A model generated the notes under the pieces. It did no database searches and was not told where the DNA came from. It saw nothing but the letters and a program-made list of their open reading frames with translations. A stretch of DNA of 64,000 nt from Salinicoccus sp. Bachu38 (GTDB taxonomy: Bacteria; Bacillota; Bacilli; Staphylococcales; Salinicoccaceae), in the NCBI RefSeq assembly GCF_038561955.2, contig NZ_CP138333.2, positions 1,116,001 to 1,180,000 of the forward strand, read 5' to 3'. The position numbers were made by a program, and so were the translations under genes. Below, one piece after another: positions 1 through 8,483 of this stretch (within the stretch, counting starts at the first letter, position 1; each line of letters starts with the position of its first letter).

Positions 1-405
1 CTATACAACCATCCGCCGGCAGAGGACAATTCAAGGATGAACCATCTTCTGGTCAATGCCACCCGCTTCGAATATGATGTGGAGCCCCTCGAGACGTATG
101 ACAGGGCAGGCGTGGCGGCACAGGGCCACAGCGAGGATATGGCGGAACGCAACTACTTCGACCATGATTCGCCGGACGGGGAAACATTGAAGGACCGGGT
201 CGAGGAGGCAGGGGTGCAGTACCGCATGGCCGGAGAGAACATCGCCATGGGACACACATCCCCGATATTCTCCCACCACAGCCTGATGAACTCCATCGAC
301 CACCGTGTGAATACGCTGAAGCCGGCATTCACCCATCTCGGTACGGGAACCGCCTATAATGATGAAAATGTGCCATATTATACAGAAAATTATATACAAA
401 AGTAG
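1..405 (+). CDS. CAP-domain (SCP/PR1-like, YkwD-type) protein, 5'-truncated
   Basis: The reading frame is open from the window edge and ends at 403-405, so only the last 134 residues are present. The segment with AQGHSEDMAERNYFDHDSPDG-type residues, followed by GENIAMG and a late H-L-GTGTAY stretch, matches the CAP domain of the bacterial YkwD/CAP family, whose conserved His and Glu residues line one groove. Bacterial members are usually secreted or membrane-anchored and their activity is mostly unknown. The N-terminal part, including any signal peptide or anchor, lies outside the window. The next mapped signal downstream is a mini-ORF region and then the lexA terminator, so this gene is probably the last of its transcript. 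Confidence 0.85.
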   Translation, partial: LYNHPPAEDNSRMNHLLVNATRFEYDVEPLETYDRAGVAAQGHSEDMAERNYFDHDSPDGETLKDRVEEAGVQYRMAGENIAMGHTSPIFSHHSLMNSIDHRVNTLKPAFTHLGTGTAYNDENVPYYTENYIQK

Positions 406-480
406 ATGGAATATTTGCCTTATGGTATAATATTATACAAATCAATGTGTTTGGAATCGTTTCTAAGGGGAATTTAAAAG

Positions 481-644
481 TGAACGTCACGAATGCATTT
501 TTTGACGATTATAACTTTTCCTACAGGCCCATCCTGATAGAATTGTAGAACGAGGGGATGCAGTTGATCAGTAAAACACAGGAAAATGAAACCAAAGATG
601 CTAAAGATATTTTGGAACAAGTGAAAATAATACTTGGCAGATAG
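481..644 (+). other. two mini-ORFs of unknown meaning (possible gene remnant)
   Basis: Two very short frames follow one another in different phases. A GTG-started frame of 22 codons (481-549) sits 9 bases after AAGGGG, and an ATG frame of 28 codons (558-644) starts right after GAGGGG. A TATAAT hexamer lies at about 425. Neither peptide is recognised. They may be small peptides or the frameshifted remains of one gene; in other Firmicutes the lexA neighbourhood often carries small genes, so this is left open. Confidence 0.25.
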
Positions 645-697
645 TCGAATGAACCAGTCTAGCGTATGACAGGATGGCATGGGAAAAGCGATAATAA

Positions 698-730
698 AAA
701 GGGCGCATACCAAAATGGTATGCGCCCTTT
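698..730. terminator. bidirectional terminator between mini-ORFs and lexA
   Basis: A perfect 15-bp inverted repeat (698-712 with 716-730, loop of 3) starts with AAA and ends with TTT, so it can terminate in both directions. It lies 18 bases past the lexA stop codon. Confidence 0.85.
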
Positions 731-748
731 AAATATGCCCGAACCTGG

Positions 749-1363
749 TCAGAAGGACCTGAACAGTCCGACAACCTTGCCGAGGACGGTCACACTATCC
801 AGAATGATCGGTTCCATGGAAGAGTTTTCAGGCTGCAGCCTGTAGTAGCCATTTTCCTTGTAGAAGCGCTTGACCGTCGCTTCATCCTCTTCCGTCATTG
901 CAACGATGATATCCCCATTGTGTGCGATATTCTGCTTCCGTACGATGACCCGGTCCCCGTCGTGTATGCCGGTTTCAATCATGCTGTCACCGACGACATT
1001 CAGCAGGAAGATTTCACTGTTATGGTTTGCCGTGAAATGTTCGGGAAGCGGGAAATATTCATCGATGTTCTCGACTGCTGTGATCGGAAGGCCGGCAGTG
1101 ACCTTACCAAGTACCGGAACATGGATGACGGCACCATGCTGCTCGTTTTCCTCCGTAATGATCTCAATTGCACGCGGCTTCGTCGGATCCCGCTTTATGA
1201 ATCCCTTCTCCTGCAGCTTCGCAAGGTGTCCGTGGACGGTCGAACTGGACTGGAGGCCGACCGCGTTGCCTATCTCCCTTACACTTGGCGGATAGCCCTT
1301 TTCGTGAACGGTAGTCTTTATAAACTGATATATCTGCTTCTGTCTATCTGTTAGCGGCTTCAT
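749..1363 (-). CDS. lexA: LexA SOS repressor
   Basis: This is the SOS regulon repressor, a dimeric DNA-binding protein that cleaves itself when RecA is activated by DNA damage. It has 204 residues, a normal length. The N-terminal winged helix-turn-helix (about 1-65) contains the typical GYPPSVREI start of the HTH. The cleavage bond is Ala90-Gly91 in VTAGLPI. The catalytic dyad is Ser127 in GDSMIETG and Lys165 in ATVKRF. The gene diverges from sosA, and a LexA box overlaps its own -35 element, which indicates autoregulation. An RBS (CGGAGG) lies just upstream of the ATG. Every family hallmark is present. Confidence 0.98.
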   Translation of the reverse strand: MKPLTDRQKQIYQFIKTTVHEKGYPPSVREIGNAVGLQSSSTVHGHLAKLQEKGFIKRDPTKPRAIEIITEENEQHGAVIHVPVLGKVTAGLPITAVENIDEYFPLPEHFTANHNSEIFLLNVVGDSMIETGIHDGDRVIVRKQNIAHNGDIIVAMTEEDEATVKRFYKENGYYRLQPENSSMEPIILDSVTVLGKVVGLFRSF

Positions 1364-1392
1364 ATATATACCTCCGGCTTATTATTGATTCA

Positions 1393-1421
1393 ATTTTACC
1401 ATATATATGGATGTGTTACAA
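1393..1421 (-). promoter_or_regulatory. lexA promoter
   Basis: Read on the minus strand, TTGTAA (1416-1421) and TAAAAT (1393-1398) are separated by exactly 17 bases. LexA box 1 (1419-1432) covers the end of the -35 element. Confidence 0.75.
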
Positions 1422-1490
1422 ACGTTTGTTCGTAATCCTGTTGACCCGGAACAGATGTTCTGTTACCATATTGGTACAAACACATGTTCT
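1419..1490. promoter_or_regulatory. three LexA (SOS) boxes
   Basis: Three 14-bp sites fit the Gram-positive LexA consensus CGAAC-N4-GTTCG: 1419-1432 (CAAACGTTTGTTCG), 1448-1461 (GGAACAGATGTTCT, perfect GAAC-N4-GTTC core) and 1477-1490 (CAAACACATGTTCT). Each is 29 bases from the next, so all lie on nearly the same DNA face. Box 1 covers the lexA -35, box 2 fills the sosA promoter spacer, and box 3 lies just downstream of the sosA -10, around the expected start of transcription. Confidence 0.9.
1441..1469 (+). promoter_or_regulatory. sosA promoter
   Basis: TTGACC (1441-1446) and TACCAT (1464-1469) are 17 bases apart, and LexA box 2 fills the spacer, as expected for a tightly repressed SOS promoter. 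Confidence 0.75.
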
Positions 1491-1503
1491 GGAGGGGAAT
1501 ACC

Positions 1504-1752
1504 ATGACATTGAAGGAATTCAAACTATTGAGCGCCATTTTTGCATTTGCCCTGGCGGCCGGTCTTATATTCATGTTCGACTCCCATAATACAGAGAACG
1601 CCTATTCCGATATCGTTTATATAGATGAGTATGAAGTAGTGACAGAAGCGGATATTCTGGAACCTTCAGAGGAAACGCACGTTCCGGACGAACAGTATGC
1701 CGAACGGACACATATGGACCAGCTGATGGAAATGATCGGTTTTATAAAGTGA
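1504..1752 (+). CDS. sosA: SosA-type SOS-induced cell-division inhibitor
   Basis: This 82-residue protein lies divergent to lexA, the position held by sosA in staphylococci and yneA in Bacillus. It has a short basic N-terminus, one membrane segment (about 8-25), and an acidic extracellular tail. SosA/YneA proteins halt septation during the SOS response by acting at the membrane on late divisome proteins. The start is ATG 1504 after GGAGGGG; an in-frame upstream ATG at 1411 lies inside the promoter and is rejected. Unlike YneA there is no LysM domain, which fits SosA. Identification rests on position, size, topology and three LexA boxes rather than on strong sequence recall. Confidence 0.8.
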   Translation: MTLKEFKLLSAIFAFALAAGLIFMFDSHNTENAYSDIVYIDEYEVVTEADILEPSEETHVPDEQYAERTHMDQLMEMIGFIK

Positions 1753-1766
1753 TTATAGTGATTATC

Positions 1767-1796
1767 AAGTATGGGAATGGTCTCATACTTTTTTTT
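1767..1796 (+). terminator. terminator after sosA
   Basis: A 10-bp stem (1767-1776 with 1781-1790, one G-T pair, loop of 4) is followed by a run of T. It isolates the SOS unit from the DUF896-tkt genes. Confidence 0.8.
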
Positions 1797-1833
1797 GTGT
1801 TAAATTATAGGTGAGTGGACAGGAGGTTTCGCA

Positions 1834-2070
1834 ATGCTTGAAAAGGAAAAACTGCAACGAATCAATGCACTGGCTGCCAAAAAGAAGGCGGGCAGCATCA
1901 AAAAGGAAGAGCTTGAAGAACTGAAGGGGCTGCGGGAAGAGTACCTTGAAAACTTTCGATCCTCCTTCAGAAAACAGGTGGAGCACACCAGGGTGGTCGA
2001 TCCAAAAGGCAATGATGTGACACCTGAAAAACTTAAACGCATTCAACAGGATAAAAATATCAGAGAATAA
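1834..2070 (+). CDS. DUF896 (YnzC-family) small protein
   Basis: This 78-residue protein has the family layout: an N-terminal helical hairpin (IQRINALA-type start with KKKAGS..EE) and a C-terminal motif VVDPKGNDVTPEKLK. The related B. subtilis YnzC also sits between the lexA/yneA region and tkt, and the same order is kept here. The function is unknown; structures of relatives show a two-helix hairpin. AGGAGG lies upstream of the ATG. A second member occurs at 38446-38679. Confidence 0.9.
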   Translation: MLEKEKLQRINALAAKKKAGSIKKEELEELKGLREEYLENFRSSFRKQVEHTRVVDPKGNDVTPEKLKRIQQDKNIRE

Positions 2071-2082
2071 AGGAGCATGAAT

Positions 2083-4068
2083 ATGACATTCGACAAAACG
2101 GATCAGCTAGCAATCAATACAATCAGAACCCTTTCAATCGATGCAGTTGAAAAAGCCAATTCCGGACACCCGGGATTGCCGATGGGGGCAGCACCTATGG
2201 CGTATACGCTCTGGAGCCGTCATCTGAACTTCAACCCAAATTCCATGGCGTGGTTCAACCGCGACCGCTTCGTACTCAGTGCCGGACACGGTTCCATGCT
2301 CGTCTACAGCCTGCTTCATCTGAGTGGCGCGCTTGAAATGGAGGAACTGAAGAATTTCAGACAGTATGAATCGAAGACGCCCGGACATCCCGAGTTCAAG
2401 CATACTGAAGGCGTGGAGATCACGACCGGTCCCCTTGGACAGGGCTTTGCGATGAGCGTCGGCATGGCCATGGCTGAAAAGCATCTGGCTGCACGCTTCA
2501 ACCGCAACAATTACAATGTTGTGGACCACTATACGTATGTCGTGGCAAGTGATGGCGATCTGATGGAAGGCGTTTCCCATGAGGCATCGTCCCTCGCCGG
2601 GCACCTGGCTCTCGACAAGCTTATCGTGCTGTATGATTCCAACGATATTTCACTTGATGGGGACCTGGACAAAAGTTTTTCAGAGGACATCAAGAAGCGC
2701 TTTGAAGGCTACAACTGGCACTATATAAAAGTGGCCGATGGCAATGATGTGGAAGCAATCGACAAGGCGATAGAGGAGGCGAAGTCCTCCGATAAGCCGA
2801 CGATGATCGAAGTGAAGACGATCATCGGATATGGCGCTCCGAACAAGCAGGGCAAAAGTGCTTCCCACGGCGCGCCGCTTGGTGAAGAGGAACGCAAGGC
2901 AGCCTTCGAATACTATGGTTTTGATCCGGATGAGACGTTCAAAGTGGATGACGCCGTCTATGACCGCTTCAGTGAAACGATGAAGCAGAGAAGCAATGGC
3001 AGGGAAGCGGCATGGAATAAGATGCTCGAGGACTACAGGAATGAATATCCTGAACTCTACAGCGCACTCGATGATGCGATCAACCATCGTCTGAAGGAAG
3101 ACTACGACAAGGATCTGCCGTTCTACGAAGCGGGCGACTCCAAGGCGACAAGGGCGACTTCAAGCGAAATGATCCAGGCGCTGTCCGGAACCGTTCCGAC
3201 CCTCTTCGGCGGCGCTGCCGACCTCGCAAGCAGCAACAAGACGAACGTCAAGGATGAAGAGGACTTCGGTGCAGGAAACTATGACGGCCGCAATATCTGG
3301 TTTGGTGTCAGGGAATTCGGCATGGCCGCAGCCCTGAACGGCATGGCAGCGCATGGCGGCATCTACCCTTATGGCGGTACATTCTTCGTCTTCAGCGACT
3401 ACATGAAGCCGGCCATCCGACTCAGTGCGCTGATGAAGCTGCCGGTGACATACGTGCTGACACACGACTCCATCGCAGTCGGGGAAGACGGTCCGACGCA
3501 CGAGCCGGTCGAACAGCTTGCCGGACTCAGGGCGATTCCGAACTTGAACACGATCCGTCCGGGGGATGGTAATGAAGTCCGTGCCGCATGGAAAGTGGCG
3601 ATGGAAGCAGAAGATGCACCAACAGCCCTCGTACTGACCCGTCAGAATGTCGAAACGATCGACGTCCCTTATGAAACGGTTGAAGCGGGTGTCAGAAAAG
3701 GTGGTTACCTTGCATTCGACAAAGGTGATGATGCGATCCTGTTCGCTTCAGGCAGTGAAGTGCCATTGGCAGTGAATGCAGCGAAGCAGCTGGATGCGCA
3801 GGGTGTCAGAGTGAAAGTCGCCTCCATCCCGAACATGCAGAATTTCCTCAAACAGGATGCAGAATATATCGAAAGCGTGCTCAATACACACATTGAAAAC
3901 AGGACGGCAATTGAAATGGCCGCAAGCCTTGGCTGGCACCGTTTCATCGGCATGAACGGCAAGCTTCATACGATCGACACTTATGGTGCCAGTGCACCGG
4001 GAGACGTCGTCATCGAGAAGTACGGCTTTACTGTCGAACGCATCCTGCAGACAGTGATGGATAAATAA
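2083..4068 (+). CDS. tkt: transketolase
   Basis: This thiamine-diphosphate enzyme moves two-carbon ketol units between sugar phosphates in the non-oxidative pentose phosphate pathway. It has 661 residues, typical for the family. Visible hallmarks are [13 protein letters not shown] near residue 29 (His29 region), the ThDP/metal motif GDGDLMEG-like segment ([13 protein letters not shown], about 155-165), and the pyrimidine-domain segment [19 protein letters not shown] with the catalytic Glu. The start is ATG 2083: AGGAG at 2071-2075 is too close to the in-frame ATG 2077 but 7 bases from 2083. It follows DUF896 closely and is probably co-transcribed with it. Confidence 0.97.
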   Translation: MTFDKTDQLAINTIRTLSIDAVEKANSGHPGLPMGAAPMAYTLWSRHLNFNPNSMAWFNRDRFVLSAGHGSMLVYSLLHLSGALEMEELKNFRQYESKTPGHPEFKHTEGVEITTGPLGQGFAMSVGMAMAEKHLAARFNRNNYNVVDHYTYVVASDGDLMEGVSHEASSLAGHLALDKLIVLYDSNDISLDGDLDKSFSEDIKKRFEGYNWHYIKVADGNDVEAIDKAIEEAKSSDKPTMIEVKTIIGYGAPNKQGKSASHGAPLGEEERKAAFEYYGFDPDETFKVDDAVYDRFSETMKQRSNGREAAWNKMLEDYRNEYPELYSALDDAINHRLKEDYDKDLPFYEAGDSKATRATSSEMIQALSGTVPTLFGGAADLASSNKTNVKDEEDFGAGNYDGRNIWFGVREFGMAAALNGMAAHGGIYPYGGTFFVFSDYMKPAIRLSALMKLPVTYVLTHDSIAVGEDGPTHEPVEQLAGLRAIPNLNTIRPGDGNEVRAAWKVAMEAEDAPTALVLTRQNVETIDVPYETVEAGVRKGGYLAFDKGDDAILFASGSEVPLAVNAAKQLDAQGVRVKVASIPNMQNFLKQDAEYIESVLNTHIENRTAIEMAASLGWHRFIGMNGKLHTIDTYGASAPGDVVIEKYGFTVERILQTVMDK

Positions 4069-4134
4069 TCTGTTGAAAAACACCTGCTTTTGATGTAAAC
4101 TTTATTATGGTCTACGAAGAAAGAGGTGAGCAGT

Positions 4135-4392
4135 TTGGATACTTGGATATGGATACTGATTGTTATAGTTGCACTCATCGGTGGCGTTGCGCTTGGATTC
4201 TTCCTCGCAAGAAAGTACATGATGGACTATCTTGAGAAGAACCCGCCGATCAATGAAGACATGCTCAGGATGATGATGATGCAGATGGGACAGAAACCTT
4301 CCCAGAAGAAAATCAATCAGATGATGACAATGATGAATCGCAATACGGATTCAAAATCAGCAAAAGATCGTATGAAAGCTTCAAAAAAATAA
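4135..4392 (+). CDS. yneF: YneF family (UPF0154) membrane protein
   Basis: This 85-residue protein has one N-terminal transmembrane helix ([22 protein letters not shown]) and a cytosolic tail with the family motif [22 protein letters not shown] and a Met-rich end. The role is unknown. It follows tkt as in Bacillus and Staphylococcus. The start is taken as TTG 4135, which gives MDTWIW as in relatives and is correctly spaced from AAGAGGTGA; the GTG at 4126 is part of that ribosome-binding site. Confidence 0.9.
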   Translation: MDTWIWILIVIVALIGGVALGFFLARKYMMDYLEKNPPINEDMLRMMMMQMGQKPSQKKINQMMTMMNRNTDSKSAKDRMKASKK

Positions 4393-4397
4393 AGATG

Positions 4398-4430
4398 AAC
4401 CCTTCCGCCTGAGCGGGAGGGTTTATTTTT
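4398..4430 (+). terminator. terminator after yneF
   Basis: An 11-bp inverted repeat (4398-4408 with 4413-4423) is followed by ATTTTT and closes the tkt-yneF transcript. Confidence 0.85.
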
Positions 4431-4487
4431 GTAGAATTTCAACTTTCACTTTTTTGTTTAGAAACTTAAAACTTTTTTGAATATTCA

Positions 4488-4516
4488 TTGTATAGGCATA
4501 AGTATTCATATATAAT
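4488..4516 (+). promoter_or_regulatory. promoter of the binding lipoprotein
   Basis: TTGTAT (4488-4493) and a perfect TATAAT (4511-4516) are 17 bases apart, 29 bases before the start codon. Confidence 0.7.
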
Positions 4517-4545
4517 TGAGTTATTCAAACGAAGGAGGAAAATTG

Positions 4546-6225
4546 ATGAACAAACGGTATTTTATGCTATTTTTTGTGATTGTACTCACTCTGGCACTCG
4601 CTGCCTGCACGGATGATTCCGATGTGGAAGAGGGCGCGGATGACAGTGCAGGGGGAGGCGATGGCGGTACGGGTGACCTGACCATCGCGATGATGGATGA
4701 TGCGGTGACCCTGGATCCGCACGGCAGTAATGATTCCGCTTCTGCACAGGTCAGAAGGAACATTTATGAGACGCTTGTATTCCAGGAAGTGGACATGGCA
4801 CTCGCGCCGGGGCTTGCCGAGGAATGGGAAGCGACCGAAGACGATGTATGGAACTTCACATTGAGGGAGGGGACGACTTTCCATAATGGTTCCGAGTTCA
4901 CTGCCGAAGATGTCAAGGCGACGCTGGATCGTGTAAGGGATACGGCGGTTGCATCCCAGGTTGCTTTCCTGTTCGAGATGATTTCCGAGGTGGAGGTTGT
5001 AGGGGACTATGAAGTGAACCTGCATACCGAATATCCTTTTGCACCGCTGCCGAGCCACCTGGCACATAATACAGCCGGAATCATGAGCAAGGAGCTCATC
5101 GACCAGGACTATCAGGCTGCGCTTGATGAAGCGGGTGTGGATATGACTGCAGATGAATACTACGAAATCCGTGAAGAAGGCGGGTCCGAGTATGACGATG
5201 TGGCCGACCAGATCTCCGAGCATATCGGCTCGGTCATCGGTTCCGAAGCGGATGGAACGAACCACCTGATGTTCCAGTCCCGTGCAGCAGGGGAAGAGAC
5301 TGTACTTGAGAAGTTCGATGACTTCCAGGGCGGCGAACGCAACTTCGAAACGGTGACATTCCGTGTCATCCCTGAAAATGGCGCGCGTATGGCGGAACTT
5401 GAAACAGGCGGCATCCAGATTGCTGGAGATGTCGATTCCTCAAGTGCAGTACGCGTGGAAGAAGGGGAAGAGACAGAGCTTGTAGAGCAGGAATCCGTAA
5501 GGATGTCCTACCTCGGTTTCAATACTCAAAAGGAACCGTTCGATGATGTCAGGGTCAGACAGGCGATTTCATATGCGATCGACAGGGATGAAATCATCTC
5601 CGGCGTATATGATGATATGGGCATCAAGGCCGATGGCCCGCTGGCACCAGATGTATGGGGCCATGATGAAAACCTCGAGGGCATAGAGTATGATATGGAA
5701 AGAGCACAGGAACTGCTGGCAGAAACGGATGTTGCGGACGGTTTCGAGACTACGATCTGGGTGGATGAAGATCCGCAGATCATCGATACGGCCGTGTACA
5801 TCCAGGAAAGGCTTTCCGAATTGAACATTGATGTCCAGGTCGAGCAGTTCGAGTGGGGTACGTATCTCGATCGTACAGCACAGGGAGATCATGAGATGTT
5901 CATCCTCGGTTGGACGACGGTGACAGCGGATGCGGATTATGGCCTTTATGCGCTATTCCATTCAAATAGCCATGGTGAAACAGGCAACCGTTCATTCTAT
6001 ACGAATGAAGAAGTCGACAGTCTGCTCGATGAAGGGCGTACAGAACCTGACGAAGAGGCACGGTTCGAAGCATATAGCCAGGCACAGGAAATTCTAATCG
6101 AAGAAGCACCGGCGGCCTACCTGTTCCATACCAACTTTGCGATGGGTGTGAACTCATCACAGGTGAGTGGTGCAGACCTGGATCCAGTCGGCAACATCAG
6201 GATTGAAAATATCACATTTGAATAA
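4546..6225 (+). CDS. peptide/glutathione-type ABC transporter substrate-binding lipoprotein
   Basis: This 559-residue extracellular solute-binding protein belongs to the SBP family 5 (OppA/DppA/GsiB type). The signal peptide ends in LALAAC with lipid-carrying Cys21, followed by a Gly/Asp-rich linker. Family hallmarks include LTIAMMDDAVTLDPHGSND near the mature N-terminus, the RRNIYETLV segment, and VRVRQAISYAIDRDEI in the middle. Such proteins deliver peptides or related ligands to an ABC permease. No permease or ATPase gene lies beside it, so it is an orphan that must work with a transporter encoded elsewhere. It has its own promoter and terminator. The very acidic mature domain suits a halotolerant host. 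The ligand cannot be told from sequence. Confidence 0.9.
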   Translation: MNKRYFMLFFVIVLTLALAACTDDSDVEEGADDSAGGGDGGTGDLTIAMMDDAVTLDPHGSNDSASAQVRRNIYETLVFQEVDMALAPGLAEEWEATEDDVWNFTLREGTTFHNGSEFTAEDVKATLDRVRDTAVASQVAFLFEMISEVEVVGDYEVNLHTEYPFAPLPSHLAHNTAGIMSKELIDQDYQAALDEAGVDMTADEYYEIREEGGSEYDDVADQISEHIGSVIGSEADGTNHLMFQSRAAGEETVLEKFDDFQGGERNFETVTFRVIPENGARMAELETGGIQIAGDVDSSSAVRVEEGEETELVEQESVRMSYLGFNTQKEPFDDVRVRQAISYAIDRDEIISGVYDDMGIKADGPLAPDVWGHDENLEGIEYDMERAQELLAETDVADGFETTIWVDEDPQIIDTAVYIQERLSELNIDVQVEQFEWGTYLDRTAQGDHEMFILGWTTVTADADYGLYALFHSNSHGETGNRSFYTNEEVDSLLDEGRTEPDEEARFEAYSQAQEILIEEAPAAYLFHTNFAMGVNSSQVSGADLDPVGNIRIENITFE

Positions 6226-6249
6226 TTGCTTCATATTTCCAAACGAAAT

Positions 6250-6283
6250 CCCCGTCTGATAAATGATCAGACGGGGGTTTTTA
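6250..6283 (+). terminator. terminator after the binding lipoprotein
   Basis: An 11-bp GC-rich stem (6250-6260 with 6266-6276) with a loop of 5 is followed by a T run. It lies between convergent genes. Confidence 0.85.
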
Positions 6284-6290
6284 TGCTGCA

Positions 6291-6530
6291 TCATACTTTT
6301 TCAACGACATAGGCCTTCTTTTCCCTGAAGTGTTTTTCGCCATCTTCGGAAGAATGTTCGAAGAAGCCTTCGGACTCGTGGAGCACCCTGAACTCGCGTT
6401 CAGGATCTGAGAACAGCTGGTTGTCATTTGTAGACAATATCACTGCATCGGTCGTTGTGATAAAACTGTCGATTTCGTTCGCTTTGTAATGCTCTCCGGG
6501 TTTCAGAGTGTTCAGGCCTGGCTTGGACAT
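6291..6530 (-). CDS. small orphan protein, probable SigB regulon member
   Basis: This is a 79-residue soluble, charged protein that I do not recognise. It starts MSKPGLNTLKPGEHY and contains TTTDAVILSTNDNQLFSDPEREFRVLHES. It has no signal peptide, cysteine or membrane segment. AGGAGGGTGA lies 5 bases upstream of the ATG, so translation is likely. A SigB-type promoter and an 8-2-8 inverted repeat lie directly upstream (separate entries), which suggests a stress-induced role. It converges on the binding-lipoprotein terminator and is monocistronic. Confidence 0.7.
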   Translation of the reverse strand: MSKPGLNTLKPGEHYKANEIDSFITTTDAVILSTNDNQLFSDPEREFRVLHESEGFFEHSSEDGEKHFREKKAYVVEKV

Positions 6531-6547
6531 AAATCACCCTCCTGAAT

Positions 6548-6565
6548 ATTATATTCCAATATAAT
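6548..6565. repeat. 18-bp inverted repeat in the leader of the small stress gene
   Basis: ATTATATT and AATATAAT are perfect inverted copies separated by CC. The repeat lies between the SigB-like -10 and the RBS of the minus-strand gene, so it could be an operator or a weak RNA hairpin. Confidence 0.55.
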
Positions 6566-6566
6566 T

Positions 6567-6591
6567 TTTCCCATTGATCTCTAATTTAAAC
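6567..6591 (-). promoter_or_regulatory. SigB-type promoter
   Basis: On the minus strand GTTTAA (6586-6591) and GGGAAA (6567-6572) are separated by 13 bases. Both hexamers fit the SigB consensus GTTTAA-N12-15-GGGWAW exactly. Confidence 0.7.
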
Positions 6592-6707
6592 CTGTACATC
6601 ACTGGACAATTAAGGAATGAAAAAGTGAAGATCCTGCAATGTTGATTATTTCATATTTCGAAACATATGGTAGAATTTAGATGTATATGACAGCAAGGAG
6701 GATCGAG

Positions 6708-8483
6708 ATGAAAGTATTCAGGAAATTGGGATGGTTTTTCAGCCGGGAATGGCGGAGCTATACTGTCGGGGTCATCATGCTGATTCTTGTGGCATTGATG
6801 GAACTCGTTCCACCGCAGGTGATCGGCTGGGTGATTGATGGCATCACCCAGGAGACGCTGACGGGGAACCGGCTGCTGCAGTTCATTCTGCTGCTTGTTG
6901 CCGTCGCCGTATTGACATACATAGTCAGGTATTTCTGGCGCATCATGATTTTTGGGGCGAGCTACCGCCTTGGGAGGATTCTCAGGTCCCGTCTCTACCG
7001 GAAATATTCCGAGATGAGTCCGGCGTTCTACCAGAAGCGCCGAACGGGCGACTTGATGGCCCATGCGACGAATGACATACAGGCGGTCCAGGCTACGGCC
7101 GGGGCAGGGATACTCACCATTGCAGACTCCCTCATCACAGGGGGTGCGGTGCTGATCACGATGGCGATTACGATCAGTCCGACACTGACGCTCATCGCCA
7201 TGATTCCACTGCCGCTCATGGTCATCCTGACGAGCTATTATGGCACATTGATGAACCGCGGTTTCAAGAAGGCTCAAGCGGCCTTCAGCATGCTGAATGA
7301 CAAGACGCAGGAGAGCATATCGGGCATCAAGGTGACGAAGACATTCGGCTACGAGGGAAGCGACCAGGCGGATTTCCGCAAGCTGAGTGATGATGTGGTC
7401 GAGAAGAACCTGAAGGTTTCGAAAGTCGATGCACTGTTCGACCCGACGATCATGATGGTCATCGGCATCAGCTACTTCCTGTCCATCTTCTTCGGTGCGC
7501 GCATGGTGCTGGACGGCACAATCACCATCGGTGAGCTTGTGACCTTCACTACCTACCTCGGCATGATGGTGTGGCCGCTTCTCGCGCTCGGATGGTTCTT
7601 CAACCTGGTCCAGCGGGGGAGCGCCTCATATGACCGCATTCAGGATATCATGGATACAACGAACCAGATCGGCGCAGACTATCGCATCGAAGATCAGCCG
7701 GACGGGGATATCGACTTCAATATCGGCGCGTTCAACTTCCCGGGCGATGAATCGGATGGACTGAGGGATATCCGTTTCACCATCCGGAAAGGGTCGACGG
7801 TCGGCATTGTCGGACGCACCGGTTCGGGGAAAAGCGCCCTGATCCGTCTGCTGCTCCGGGAATTCGATACGGTCAATCCGGAGGATATCCGGTACGGGCG
7901 CCATGCCCTCCGTGACTACAGTATCCGGAACCTCAGAAGCCAATTCGGGTATGTGCCGCAGGATCATTTCCTGTTCTCGACGACGATACGGAACAACATC
8001 GCCTTCAGCAATCCTGACCTGCAGGATGAAGAGATCTTCCATGCAGCGAGGCTCAGCTACATCCATGAGGACATCAGCGGCTTCCCGGACGGCTACGAAA
8101 CCGTTGTAGGGGAGCGGGGCGTATCGCTCTCAGGCGGACAGAAGCAGCGGATTTCCATCGCCCGTGCACTCATCATGGACCCTGAAGTGCTGATCCTGGA
8201 CGACTCCCTGTCGGCGGTGGATGCCGAGACGGAAGAGCAGATCCTTGCCAATATCCAGTCGAATCGGACCGGCAAGACGAACATCATCACCGCCCACCGG
8301 ATGAGTGCGGTCAGCCACGCCGATCTGATCATCGTCATGGACAGCGGCACAATCATCGAACATGGTGATCATTATGAACTGATGAAGCAGAGGGGCTGGT
8401 ACCATGATACGTATAATGCCCAGGCACTCCGCGAAGCACTCGAGAGCTCGCTGGATGACCTTGTTCAAAGGGAGGATGGTTAG
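6708..8483 (+). CDS. heterodimeric ABC exporter, subunit with degenerate ATPase site (YheI-like)
   Basis: This is a half-transporter of 591 residues: six membrane helices (about 15-310) followed by a nucleotide-binding domain. The NBD has Walker A GRTGSGKSALI, a canonical LSGGQKQR signature, Walker B LILDDSLSAVDAETE and H-loop TAHRMSA. The residue after Walker B is Asp, not the catalytic Glu, which marks the degenerate half of a heterodimeric type IV exporter. The next gene supplies the catalytic Glu. The pair resembles B. subtilis YheI/YheH-type multidrug exporters. The start is ATG 6708 after AAGGAGG; the in-frame ATG at 6681 lies upstream of that RBS. The stop is directly followed by the partner's ATG. 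Substrate unknown. Confidence 0.92.
   Translation: MKVFRKLGWFFSREWRSYTVGVIMLILVALMELVPPQVIGWVIDGITQETLTGNRLLQFILLLVAVAVLTYIVRYFWRIMIFGASYRLGRILRSRLYRKYSEMSPAFYQKRRTGDLMAHATNDIQAVQATAGAGILTIADSLITGGAVLITMAITISPTLTLIAMIPLPLMVILTSYYGTLMNRGFKKAQAAFSMLNDKTQESISGIKVTKTFGYEGSDQADFRKLSDDVVEKNLKVSKVDALFDPTIMMVIGISYFLSIFFGARMVLDGTITIGELVTFTTYLGMMVWPLLALGWFFNLVQRGSASYDRIQDIMDTTNQIGADYRIEDQPDGDIDFNIGAFNFPGDESDGLRDIRFTIRKGSTVGIVGRTGSGKSALIRLLLREFDTVNPEDIRYGRHALRDYSIRNLRSQFGYVPQDHFLFSTTIRNNIAFSNPDLQDEEIFHAARLSYIHEDISGFPDGYETVVGERGVSLSGGQKQRISIARALIMDPEVLILDDSLSAVDAETEEQILANIQSNRTGKTNIITAHRMSAVSHADLIIVMDSGTIIEHGDHYELMKQRGWYHDTYNAQALREALESSLDDLVQREDG

Noticed and set aside
920-1354. Long plus-strand frames across lexA
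   Set aside because: They are shadows of the GC-rich lexA coding strand, have no RBS and no recognisable protein content.
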